From Microbacterium sp. (lineage in GTDB: Bacteria; Actinomycetota; Actinomycetes; Actinomycetales; Microbacteriaceae): DNA of 7,604 nt. Where the stretch lies: NCBI GenBank assembly GCA_029267645.1, contig JAJUIM010000084.1, positions 1 through 7,604 on the forward strand. Direction: 5' to 3'. Every line of letters starts with the position of its first letter. Positions within the stretch are counted from its first letter, which is position 1. The position numbers were made by a program, and so were the translations under genes. Shown one piece after another: positions 1 to 6,170 of this stretch. The notes below the pieces were generated by a model. It worked only from the letters and a program-made list of their open reading frames with translations. It did not search any database and was not told where the DNA came from.

Positions 1-810
1 CAGGCCCCACAGGGGCAGGATCGCCTGGCGGCCGGCGCGCACCGACGCGAGCGACGCGCCCGCGAGCCCGAGCCGCGCGAGCACGGCGCGGTGGTTCCAG
101 ATCGTGCGGAACAGCCCGACGCGCTCGGCGGCGGGGATGGACCCCGTCACGGGCTCGCCCGTGTCCTCGTCGTCGCCCACGTCGGCCTCTCGCGCGGCGC
201 GCTCGGCGGCGCGCGCCTTTTCCTCGGGGTCAGGGCCGAACGCGACGAGCAGGCCCATCGCGACGAGCGTGCCGCCGAAGAACCAGATCGTCGAGGTCTC
301 GGATCCCGTGAGCCAGATGAGCCCCGACGCGACGAGCGGGCCCGTGAAGGTGCCGAGGCGGAAGGATCCGCCGACGAGCGCGAGCGCCCGCGCGCGGTGC
401 GTGATGGGCACGCGGGCGGTCATGAAGGCGTGGCGCGCGAGTGCGAACACCGACGCGCACACGCCGACGAGCAGGGTGCCGAGCCCGAGCACCGCGATGT
501 GGGGCGCGAAGAGCATGGCGGCGACGCCCACGAGCGACACGGCCGCCGCGATGACCATGGCGTACCGCTCGCCGACGCGCGCGACGACGACGCCCGCGGG
601 GAGGTTGCCGCACAGCTGTCCGACGACGAGCGCCGCGGCGATGAGCGCCGCGACGGCGAGGTCCGCGCCGAGTCCCGTCGCGATCGACGGCAGCACGGGC
701 ACGACGGCGCCCTGGCCCATCGAGTACAGGGCGGTGGGAGCGTAGATCATGGGCCAGTACCGGCGGATCGCGTCGGCCGCGGCTCCACGGGGTGCGGAAT
801 CGTCACTCAT
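1..810 (-). CDS. Major facilitator superfamily transporter, N-terminal part (cut by left window edge)
   Basis: This is the first 270 codons of a membrane transporter; the C-terminal half lies outside the window. It reads from an ATG at 808-810 without a stop to base 1. The protein opens with a short soluble stretch and then RRYWPMIYAPTALYSMGQG. About six hydrophobic segments follow (roughly residues 20-40, 50-70, 83-102, 105-125, 142-165 and 173-191). Next comes a strongly charged, acidic loop (about 192-240, with EEKARAAERAAREADVGDDED), and then the start of the second half (VRAGRQAILPLWGL at the window edge). Six helices, a long cytoplasmic loop and a second bundle is the standard MFS layout. 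A loose motif-A equivalent (GNLPAGVVVARVGERYA) lies between helices 2 and 3. The start has no Shine-Dalgarno sequence but has a TANNNT element 7 nt upstream, so the mRNA is probably leaderless. The substrate is unknown; a drug- or sugar-efflux type is possible. The MFS assignment is firm, the subfamily is not. Confidence 0.85.
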   Translation of the reverse strand, partial: MSDDSAPRGAAADAIRRYWPMIYAPTALYSMGQGAVVPVLPSIATGLGADLAVAALIAAALVVGQLCGNLPAGVVVARVGERYAMVIAAAVSLVGVAAMLFAPHIAVLGLGTLLVGVCASVFALARHAFMTARVPITHRARALALVGGSFRLGTFTGPLVASGLIWLTGSETSTIWFFGGTLVAMGLLVAFGPDPEEKARAAERAAREADVGDDEDTGEPVTGSIPAAERVGLFRTIWNHRAVLARLGLAGASLASVRAGRQAILPLWGL

Positions 811-817
811 CGAGGCA

Positions 818-823
818 ACGCTA
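818..823 (-). promoter_or_regulatory. Predicted -10 element of the leftward MFS gene (leaderless start)
   Basis: Read on the minus strand, the sequence before the start is GATAGCGTTGCCTCGATG. TAGCGT fits the actinobacterial TANNNT -10 pattern, with 7 nt between it and the A of the ATG, so transcription would begin at or within a base or so of the start codon. No convincing -35 is visible, and there is no purine-rich ribosome binding site that would suggest a leadered mRNA. This is inferred from spacing only. Confidence 0.5.
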
Positions 824-855
824 TCGCCCGCGCCGCGGATGGCACGTCGGCGCGA

Positions 856-861
856 TAAGCT
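856..861 (+). promoter_or_regulatory. Predicted -10 element of prfB (leaderless start)
   Basis: TAAGCT lies 8 nt before the prfB ATG, in the context GATAAGCTGAGGCGTCATG. This matches TANNNT, and the spacing places the transcription start at or next to the A of the start codon. The only purine run between them (GAGG, 862-865) would lie upstream of the predicted transcription start. It could serve as a weak ribosome binding site if transcription began further upstream. No clear -35 was found. The element is 32 bp from the oppositely facing -10 of the MFS gene, so the -35 regions of the two promoters must overlap. Confidence 0.5.
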
Positions 862-869
862 GAGGCGTC

Positions 870-1982
870 ATGCTTGAACTCGATCTTTCCGCCGATATCC
901 AGGCCCTGCGCACCTCCTTCGACAACATCCGCGAGGTGGTCGACGTCGACGCGCTGCGCGCCGAGGTCGCGAAGCTCGAGGAGCAGGCCGCCGATCCCGA
1001 CCTCTGGAGCGACCAGGACAACGCGCAGAAGGTGACGAGCGAGCTCAGCCACCGCAAGGCCGCGATCCGCAAGGTCGAGTCGGCGGGCTCCCGGCTCGAC
1101 GACCTCGAGGTCATGGTCGACCTCGCGAACGAGATGCAGGACGAAGACACGGCGCAGGAGGCGCGCGCCGAGCTGGCGGCGCTCGAGAAGGTGATCGCCG
1201 ACCTCGAGGTGCAGACGCTTCTCGACGGCGAGTACGACGAGCGCGCCGCGGTCGTCACGATCCGCTCCGGTGCGGGCGGCGACGACGCGACCGACTTCGC
1301 CGAGATGCTCATGCGCATGTACCTGCGGTGGGCCGAGCGGCACGACTACCCGGTCAAGGTGCTCGACACGTCGTACGCCGAGGGCGCCGGCATCAAGTCG
1401 ACGACCTTCGAGGTCAACGCGCCCTACGCCTACGGCGTGCTCTCGGTCGAGGCGGGCACGCACCGCCTCGCGCGCATCAGCCCGTTCGGATCCGCTGACA
1501 AGCGCCAGACGAGCTTCGCGGCCGTCGAGGTCATCCCGCTCATGGAGGAGGCGCAGGAGGTCGACATCCCCGAGAACGACATCCGCGTCGACGTGTTCCG
1601 CTCGTCGGGCCCCGGCGGACAGTCGGTCAACACGACCGACTCGGCCGTGCGCCTGACCCACCTCCCGACGGGCATCGTCATCTCGATGCAGAACGAGAAG
1701 TCGCAGATCCAGAACCGCGCGGCCGCCATGCGCCTGCTGCAGACACGACTGCTGCTGCTGCAGAAGGAGCAGGAGGCGGCGAAGAAGAAGGAGCTCGCGG
1801 GCAACATCACGGCGAGCTGGGGCGACCAGATCCGCTCGTACTTCCTCTACGGCCAGCAGCTCGTGAAGGACCTTCGCACGGGCTACGAGATGTCGCAGCC
1901 CGACCAGGTGTTCGACGGCGACCTCGACGGCCTCATCAACGCCGGCATCCGCTGGCGCAAGCGCTCGGGCGACGACGACTGA
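870..1982 (+). CDS. prfB: Peptide chain release factor 2 (RF2)
   Basis: RF2 recognises UAA and UGA stop codons in the ribosomal A site and triggers hydrolysis of peptidyl-tRNA. The 370-aa length is normal for actinobacterial RF2. The N-terminal part (about 1-115) is a helical coiled-coil domain. The codon-recognition tripeptide is SPF at residues 204-206 (ARISPFGSADKRQTSFA), which marks RF2 rather than RF1 (PxT). The catalytic GGQ is at 249-251 within SSGPGGQSVNTTDSAVRLTH; its glutamine is the residue methylated by PrmC in other bacteria. The C-terminus is rich in basic residues (RWRKRSGDDD). The gene is read in one continuous frame: there is no in-frame TGA near codon 26, so the autoregulatory +1 frameshift of E. 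coli and many other bacteria is absent. Its TGA stop shares one base with the next gene's ATG. The usual actinobacterial neighbours ftsE, ftsX and smpB are not downstream here. Confidence 0.97.
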   Translation: MLELDLSADIQALRTSFDNIREVVDVDALRAEVAKLEEQAADPDLWSDQDNAQKVTSELSHRKAAIRKVESAGSRLDDLEVMVDLANEMQDEDTAQEARAELAALEKVIADLEVQTLLDGEYDERAAVVTIRSGAGGDDATDFAEMLMRMYLRWAERHDYPVKVLDTSYAEGAGIKSTTFEVNAPYAYGVLSVEAGTHRLARISPFGSADKRQTSFAAVEVIPLMEEAQEVDIPENDIRVDVFRSSGPGGQSVNTTDSAVRLTHLPTGIVISMQNEKSQIQNRAAAMRLLQTRLLLLQKEQEAAKKKELAGNITASWGDQIRSYFLYGQQLVKDLRTGYEMSQPDQVFDGDLDGLINAGIRWRKRSGDDD

Positions 1983-2470
1983 TGGCCGGCCGCGACGACG
2001 ACGCGTTCCGCTGGGAGGGCGACGACGACCCGACCCTCCGCGCGACCCCGGACGACGACGCGCAGAGGGCGGAGCCGGCGGCCGAGGCGGCCGGCGACGG
2101 CGCCGCGGAGCGCGACGCGCAGGAGGCGCCCGCGGAGGAGCCGGAGCGCGACGACGAGCCGGCCTCGACCGGCAACGTCGCCCTCATCGCGTACGGCGTG
2201 CTGGGCGGCGTGTACGCGCTGTGGACGGTCGGCTGGGTGCTCGGCACGAACCGCGTCCGCGACTGGATCCTCGCGCAGCCGGGATCCGTGCCCGACCCCA
2301 TGTTCCACGCGAGCACGGTGCTGTCGATCCTGGCGCCCGCGCTGTGGTTCGGCGCGACGCTGCTGCTGACGCGCGCGAAGCCGACCTGGATGCGGTTCGT
2401 CGCACTCGCGCTCGGCGCGCTCGTGCTCATCCCGTGGCCCTTCGTCACGGTGGGGGTGATCGGCTCATGA
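1982..2470 (+). CDS. Uncharacterised small membrane protein with acidic N-terminus and three transmembrane helices
   Basis: The 162-aa protein has two parts. Residues 1-62 are hydrophilic and low in complexity, dominated by Asp, Glu, Ala and Arg, and start MAGRDDDAFRWEGDDDPTLR; they are probably disordered. Residues 64-160 hold three likely membrane helices (about 64-88, 109-130 and 137-160), with conserved-looking pieces such as YGVLGGVYALWTVGWVLG and LIPWPFVTVG. No enzymatic motif is visible. The ATG overlaps the prfB stop (TGATG) and no Shine-Dalgarno sequence precedes it, so translation probably depends on ribosomes terminating on prfB. From memory, similar proteins in Microbacteriaceae are sometimes auto-named 'DNA polymerase III subunit gamma/tau'. 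Nothing here supports that name: there is no P-loop or AAA+ domain, and the match is probably to a low-complexity acidic and alanine-rich tail. Function unknown. Confidence 0.85.
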   Translation: MAGRDDDAFRWEGDDDPTLRATPDDDAQRAEPAAEAAGDGAAERDAQEAPAEEPERDDEPASTGNVALIAYGVLGGVYALWTVGWVLGTNRVRDWILAQPGSVPDPMFHASTVLSILAPALWFGATLLLTRAKPTWMRFVALALGALVLIPWPFVTVGVIGS

Positions 2471-2817
2471 CCGCCGAGACCAAGGTCGCGCACCGCGGCC
2501 CCGCATGGCTTCGCGCCGTCGTCGCGGGCATCTTCGGCCTGCTCTACGCATACGCCGTCTGGGCGGGCCTCGGAAACCTCCTCGCGATGAACTCGCTCGC
2601 CGAGTTCCTCGGCGGCACGATGCAGCCGACCGCGTGGATCGCGCTGATCCTCGCGATGATCGTGCCGGTCGCGGTCTTCGCGATCGCCGTCACGATCGGC
2701 GTGCGCCGCGCGCTTTGGAAGCTCGCCGTCCTGCTGCTCGTTGGGCTGGCGCTCGTGGGCGTGTTCTGGATCAACGTGCAGGGACTGTTCACGCACCCCG
2801 CCGTCGTCTTCCAGTGA
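2467..2817 (+). CDS. Uncharacterised small three-helix membrane protein
   Basis: The 116-aa protein starts MTAETKVAHRGPAWLRAVVAG and is almost entirely membrane-embedded, with helices at about 16-39, 56-78 and 85-104 and a short periplasmic-type tail ending HPAVVFQ. I recognise no family with a known activity. The frame is open further upstream, but this ATG is chosen because it overlaps the previous stop in an ATGA arrangement. It is also preceded by GGGGGTGATC (2452-2461), which matches the extended anti-Shine-Dalgarno complement at 9 of 10 positions, with 10 nt to the ATG. An upstream start would bury the coding sequence inside the preceding gene. The close coupling suggests the two membrane proteins are made together and may form one complex. 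Function unknown. Confidence 0.82.
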   Translation: MTAETKVAHRGPAWLRAVVAGIFGLLYAYAVWAGLGNLLAMNSLAEFLGGTMQPTAWIALILAMIVPVAVFAIAVTIGVRRALWKLAVLLLVGLALVGVFWINVQGLFTHPAVVFQ

Positions 2818-2833
2818 CGGGCCTGTTCGGGGG

Positions 2834-2855
2834 CGCCGCGCCGCGGCGATAGGCT
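2834..2855 (+). promoter_or_regulatory. Possible serA promoter, with inverted repeat in the spacer
   Basis: TAGGCT at 2850-2855 fits the TANNNT -10 pattern in the context GCGATAGGCTGG, similar to the element before prfB. A good -35 is not evident; TTCGGG at 2826-2831 is the nearest candidate, with an 18-bp spacer. A 6-bp inverted repeat (CGCCGC, loop GCC, GCGGCG, 2834-2848) fills most of the spacer and could be an operator, although repeats of this size arise easily by chance in sequence this GC-rich. Predicted transcription would start near 2862, giving a leader of about 55 nt before serA. Confidence 0.4.
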
Positions 2856-2861
2856 GGTGCC

Positions 2862-2886
2862 ACGGCTGCGCCGGCGGCGCAGCCGT
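2862..2886 (+). repeat. Perfect 11-bp hairpin in the serA upstream region
   Basis: ACGGCTGCGCC (2862-2872) is followed by the loop GGC and then GGCGCAGCCGT (2876-2886), a perfect 11-bp stem with a 3-nt loop. No U-tract follows (CCCACCGCAGCG). It begins almost exactly where the predicted serA transcript would start and ends 18 nt before the serA ribosome binding site. It could be a 5'-terminal stem that stabilises the serA mRNA, a DNA operator, or an intrinsic terminator for the prfB unit. The sequence alone does not decide among these. Confidence 0.6.
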
Positions 2887-2904
2887 CCCACCGCAGCGCG
2901 ATTC

Positions 2905-2910
2905 AGAGGA
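2905..2910 (+). promoter_or_regulatory. Ribosome binding site that fixes the TTG start of serA
   Basis: AGAGGA lies 6 nt before TTG at 2917. No ATG or GTG in frame has a comparable site, and the protein beginning at this TTG ([14 protein letters not shown]) has the expected SerA N-terminus, so the TTG is taken as the true start. Confidence 0.75.
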
Positions 2911-2916
2911 TCCACT

Positions 2917-4506
2917 TTGTCGAAGCCCGTCGTTCTTCTCGCAGAACAGCTCTCGCCCGCCACGATCGATGCCCTCGGCCCCGACTTCGAGGTCCGGTCC
3001 GTCGACGGAACCGATCGGCCCGCGCTCTTCGCGGCGCTCGCCGATGCGAACGCCGTGCTGATCCGCTCGGCCACGAAGATGGACGAGGAGGCGATCTCGC
3101 ACGCCCCGAACCTCAAGGTCATCGCGCGCGCCGGCGTCGGCCTCGACAACGTCGACATCAAGGCGGCGACGACCGCGGGCGTCATGGTCGTCAACGCGCC
3201 GACCTCGAACATCATCTCGGCGGCCGAGCTCACGTGCGGCCACATCATCAGCCTCGCGCGCCGGATCCCCGCGGCGCACGCCTCGCTGTCGGCGGGGGAG
3301 TGGAAGCGCAGCTCCTTCACGGGCACCGAGCTCTTCGAGAAGACGCTCGGCGTCGTCGGCCTCGGCCGCATCGGTGCGCTTGTCGCGCAGCGCATGCAGG
3401 CCTTCGGTATGCGCGTCGTCGCCTACGACCCCTACGTGACGGCGGCTCGAGCGCAGCAGCTCGGCGTCGAGCTGCTCTCGCTCGACGAGCTCGTGGCGCA
3501 GGTTGACTTCCTCACGATCCACATGCCGAAGACGCCCGACACGACGGGCATGATCGGCGAGGCCGAGCTCAAGGCGATGAAGCCGACGGCCTACGTCGTG
3601 AATGTCGCGCGCGGCGGCCTCATCGACGAGCAGGCCCTCGCGGCCGCGCTCGAGGCGGGCGAGATCGCGGGCGCCGGCATCGACGTCTTCACGAGCGAGC
3701 CGCCGACCGACGACGCGATCACGCGCCAGCCGAGCGCCGTCGTCACGCCCCACCTCGGCGCGTCGACAACCGAGGCGCAGGAGAAGGCGGGCATCTCGGT
3801 CGCGCGTTCGGTCAAGCTTGCGCTCGAGGGCGACCTCGTGCCCGACGCCGTCAACGTCGCGGGCGGCGCGATCGATCCGTTCGTGCGCCCCGGCATCGCC
3901 CTCGTCGAGAAGCTCGGCCAGGTCTTCAGCGGCATCGCGCACGGCGCGCTCACGAGCCTCGAGATCGACGTGCGCGGCGAGCTCGCCGACTACGACGTCA
4001 GCGTCTACAAGCTCGCGGCGCTGAAGGGCATCCTGACGAGCGTCGTGAGCGAGAAGGTCTCGTACGTCAACGCGCCCGTCCTCGCCGAGCAGCGCGGCAT
4101 CGACACGCGCATGACGGTCGAGAAGGAGAGCCCCGAGTTCCGCAACCTCACGACGCTCACGGGCACGCTCGCCGACGGCACGGTGCTGTCGGTCGCCGGT
4201 ACGCTCGCCGGCACCCGCATGGTGCAGAAGCTCGTCGGCATCAACGGCTACGAGCTCGACGCGCCGCTCGCCGACCACCACCTCGTGATCCTCTACAAGG
4301 ACCGCCCGGGCATCGTGGCCGTGTACGCCGAGAAGTTCGGCGACAACGGCATCAACATCGACGGCCTGCAGGTCTCGCGCGGCACGAGCGACGAGGCGCT
4401 CTCGGTCGTCACGGTCGACAAGCGCGTGCCCGAGGAGGTCGTCGAGGAGATCGGCGCCTCGATCGACGCGCGCGTCATCCGACAGATCGAGATCGTCGAA
4501 GAGTAA
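2917..4506 (+). CDS. serA: D-3-phosphoglycerate dehydrogenase
   Basis: SerA catalyses NAD-dependent oxidation of 3-phosphoglycerate to 3-phosphohydroxypyruvate, the first committed step of serine synthesis, in the cytoplasm. At 529 aa it is the long actinobacterial form. The substrate-binding domain includes RAGVG (71-75). The Rossmann domain has GVVGLGRIG (145-153), with Asp171 in AYDPY positioned for NAD specificity. Catalytic residues are Arg232 (NVARGG), Glu261 (TSEPP) and His279 (TPHLGAS). An intervening ASB domain spans about 318-450 and a C-terminal ACT domain about 455-529. In the ACT domain Tyr460, Asp462 (ILYKDRPGI) and Asn480 (DNGIN) line up, shifted by one, with the serine-binding residues I recall for the M. 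tuberculosis enzyme, so feedback inhibition by L-serine is expected. The start is TTG with a good ribosome binding site; a GTG at 2857 would add 20 Arg-rich residues foreign to the family. A strong hairpin follows the stop. Confidence 0.96.
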   Translation: MSKPVVLLAEQLSPATIDALGPDFEVRSVDGTDRPALFAALADANAVLIRSATKMDEEAISHAPNLKVIARAGVGLDNVDIKAATTAGVMVVNAPTSNIISAAELTCGHIISLARRIPAAHASLSAGEWKRSSFTGTELFEKTLGVVGLGRIGALVAQRMQAFGMRVVAYDPYVTAARAQQLGVELLSLDELVAQVDFLTIHMPKTPDTTGMIGEAELKAMKPTAYVVNVARGGLIDEQALAAALEAGEIAGAGIDVFTSEPPTDDAITRQPSAVVTPHLGASTTEAQEKAGISVARSVKLALEGDLVPDAVNVAGGAIDPFVRPGIALVEKLGQVFSGIAHGALTSLEIDVRGELADYDVSVYKLAALKGILTSVVSEKVSYVNAPVLAEQRGIDTRMTVEKESPEFRNLTTLTGTLADGTVLSVAGTLAGTRMVQKLVGINGYELDAPLADHHLVILYKDRPGIVAVYAEKFGDNGINIDGLQVSRGTSDEALSVVTVDKRVPEEVVEEIGASIDARVIRQIEIVEE

Positions 4507-4516
4507 CCCCTCCGCA

Positions 4517-4556
4517 GGCCGCGCCCCGCTCGTCTCCGGACGGGCGGGGCGCGGCC
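4517..4556 (+). terminator. Long GC hairpin with UCCG tetraloop after serA
   Basis: Eleven bases after the serA stop, GGCCGCGCCCCGC (4517-4529) pairs perfectly with GCGGGGCGCGGCC (4544-4556). The pairing continues inward through a T-G wobble and CGTC/GACG, for 18 bp in total, and closes on TCCG (4535-4538). C(UCCG)G belongs to the unusually stable cUNCGg tetraloop class. No run of T follows (CGTCTCCCGCC). Hairpins lacking a U-tract are common after actinobacterial genes and may terminate transcription or protect the mRNA 3' end. It separates serA from the exporter gene. Confidence 0.75.
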
Positions 4557-4599
4557 CGTCTCCCGCCATCCGCTCAGCATCCCCGACGAGGATCCCCTC

Positions 4600-6129
4600 A
4601 TGCACGTCTCGACCGACGCGATCGCGACCGACGGCCCGCGCGCCGACTGGCGCGGCTGGGCGGCGCTCGTCGTGCTCATGCTGCCCGTCCTGCTCGTCTC
4701 GATCGACAACACGATCCTCAACTTCGCGCTGCCGGCGATCGCCCGCGACCTCGAGCCCACGAGCGCCGAGCAGCTCTGGATCATCGACGCGTACTCGCTC
4801 GTGCTCGCGGGCCTGCTCGTCACGGCGGGGAGCCTCGGCGACCGCTTCGGCAGGCGCCGGATCCTCCTCACGGGCGCCGTCGGCTTCACGCTCGTGTCGG
4901 TCGGCGCGGCGTTCGCGCCGACCGCCGAGTGGCTCATCGCGGCGCGCGCAGGCATGGGCATCTTCGGCGCCGCGCTCATGCCGTCGACGATGTCGCTGCT
5001 GCGCTCGACGTTCCGCCACCGCGATCAGCGTCGGATCGCGATCGCCGCGTGGTCGGGCATGTTCGCGGCCGGCGGCGCGCTCGGCCCCATCGTCGGCGGC
5101 TTCCTCATCGAGCACTTCCCGTGGCAGAGCGTGTTCCTGCTCGCCGTGCCGATGCTCGCGCTCATGCTGATCCTCGCCCCCTTCTTCCTGCGAGAGAGCC
5201 GCGACCCGAACCCGGGCCCGATCGACGGGTGGGGGATCCTGCTGTCGATGCTCGCGCTCGCGCCGCTCGCCTACGGCATCAAGGAGATCGCGGTCGCCGG
5301 CTGGATCGGGCTCGTGCCCGTCGCCTTCGGACTCGTCTTCGGCTGGCTGTTCGTGCGCCGTCAGCGCCGCATCCCGCACCCCATGCTCGACATGTCGCTG
5401 TTCCGTCGCCGCACGTTCTCGGGATCCCTCGCGATCAACCTGTGCTGCATCATGGCGTACATCGGGTTCCTCTACTTCGTCTCGCAGCACCTGCAGATGA
5501 TCGTGGGCCTCACGCCGATGGTCGCGGGCATGGCGCTCATCCCCGGCGCGGTGTGCTCGATCGCGAGCGGCTTCATCGTCACGCCGTTCGCCCGCCGCTT
5601 CTCGCCGTCGGTCGTCGTGCCCTCGGCGCTCGTGATCGCGGTTGCCGGGCTGATCCTCGTCGCCGTCGCCGGTGCGCAGGACGTCTGGATGCTCGTGCTC
5701 GCGTTCGTCTTCATGGGCGCGGGTACCGGTGCAGCGCAGACCGTGTCGGGCGAGCTCATCATCTCGTCGGCGCCGCCGGACAAGGCGGGCGCCGCGAGCG
5801 CGATCAGCGAGACGGCGTACGAGTTCGGCGCCGTGCTCGGCACCTCGATCCTCGGCGGGATCCTCACGGCCTGGTACCGCGCGACGCTCGTCGTGCCCGA
5901 CGGCGTGCCGGCGTCGCTCGCGAGCCACGCCGAGGAGACGCTCGCGGGCGCCGTCAACGCCGCGAGCGAGATCGGCGGATCCGCGGGGGAGGCGCTGCGC
6001 GAGGCGGCGACGGTCGCCTTCGACGGCGGCGTCGTGGCGACGTCGCTCATCGGCGCGGCCCTGCTCGTGATCGCGTGCGTCGTGGCGGCGACTACGCTGG
6101 GAGGAAGCCGCAAGGGCGCCACGAGGTGA
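4600..6129 (+). CDS. DHA2-family (14-TM) MFS efflux transporter, SmvA/LfrA/QacA-like
   Basis: This is a 509-aa proton-coupled exporter of the cytoplasmic membrane. Length and helix count fit the 14-helix drug:H+ antiporter-2 family. Seen in the sequence: the helix-1 motif [14 protein letters not shown] (34-47) with the membrane-embedded Asp36; motif [13 protein letters not shown] (77-88) between helices 2 and 3; the antiporter motif C region with [10 protein letters not shown] (158-167) in helix 5; and a long loop between the last two helices (about 428-475). The ATG has GAGGA (4588-4592) 7 nt upstream. The family exports cationic drugs, dyes or biocides, and some members export metabolites; the substrate is not deducible here. 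No TetR- or MarR-type regulator is adjacent. It lies between serA and leuB and ends 41 nt before leuB, so it may be co-transcribed with leuB. Its codon use resembles serA (Thr ACG 18, ACC 6), which argues against recent acquisition from a distant source. Confidence 0.92.
   Translation: MHVSTDAIATDGPRADWRGWAALVVLMLPVLLVSIDNTILNFALPAIARDLEPTSAEQLWIIDAYSLVLAGLLVTAGSLGDRFGRRRILLTGAVGFTLVSVGAAFAPTAEWLIAARAGMGIFGAALMPSTMSLLRSTFRHRDQRRIAIAAWSGMFAAGGALGPIVGGFLIEHFPWQSVFLLAVPMLALMLILAPFFLRESRDPNPGPIDGWGILLSMLALAPLAYGIKEIAVAGWIGLVPVAFGLVFGWLFVRRQRRIPHPMLDMSLFRRRTFSGSLAINLCCIMAYIGFLYFVSQHLQMIVGLTPMVAGMALIPGAVCSIASGFIVTPFARRFSPSVVVPSALVIAVAGLILVAVAGAQDVWMLVLAFVFMGAGTGAAQTVSGELIISSAPPDKAGAASAISETAYEFGAVLGTSILGGILTAWYRATLVVPDGVPASLASHAEETLAGAVNAASEIGGSAGEALREAATVAFDGGVVATSLIGAALLVIACVVAATTLGGSRKGATR
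6093..6098 (+). promoter_or_regulatory. Weak candidate -10 for leuB inside the end of the exporter gene
   Basis: TACGCT, in the context CGACTACGCTGGGAGG, fits TANNNT and would start transcription about 65 nt before leuB. No -35 is recognisable and the hexamer lies in coding sequence, so it may be chance. The alternative is readthrough from the exporter gene. Confidence 0.25.
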
Positions 6130-6170
6130 CCCGCCCGGCCCCACAGATCCCTTCGCAGCCAAGGAGCCCT

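Noticed and set aside
104..858. Plus-strand open frames opposite the leftward MFS gene
   Set aside because: They have repetitive Arg/Asp/Ser/Thr composition with no domain, while the minus strand encodes clear membrane helices with MFS layout and a promoter-like start.
930..960. Possible programmed +1 frameshift in prfB, as in E. coli
   Set aside because: The region around codons 20-30 has no in-frame TGA and no CTTTGA slip site. The gene reads in one frame from the ATG to the stop, which is a known state for many actinobacteria.
2857..2916. GTG at 2857 as an alternative serA start
   Set aside because: It would add 20 mostly Arg, Pro and Ser residues not seen in SerA, would lie upstream of the predicted transcription start and inside the hairpin region, and lacks a ribosome binding site. 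TTG at 2917 has AGAGGA at proper spacing.
1936..6162. A minus-strand open frame of about 1400 codons lying opposite the membrane pair, serA and the exporter
   Set aside because: The translation is Arg/Asp/Glu/His-rich low-complexity sequence typical of the antisense of high-GC codons. It lies opposite several unmistakable genes and has no recognisable domain. It is open only because TA-rich stop codons are rare in this composition.
4929..6170. A long in-frame extension upstream of leuB that would make a 764-aa protein
   Set aside because: It runs inside the exporter gene in another frame and has Arg-rich shadow composition. leuB has its own ATG with AAGGAG and the correct family N-terminus.
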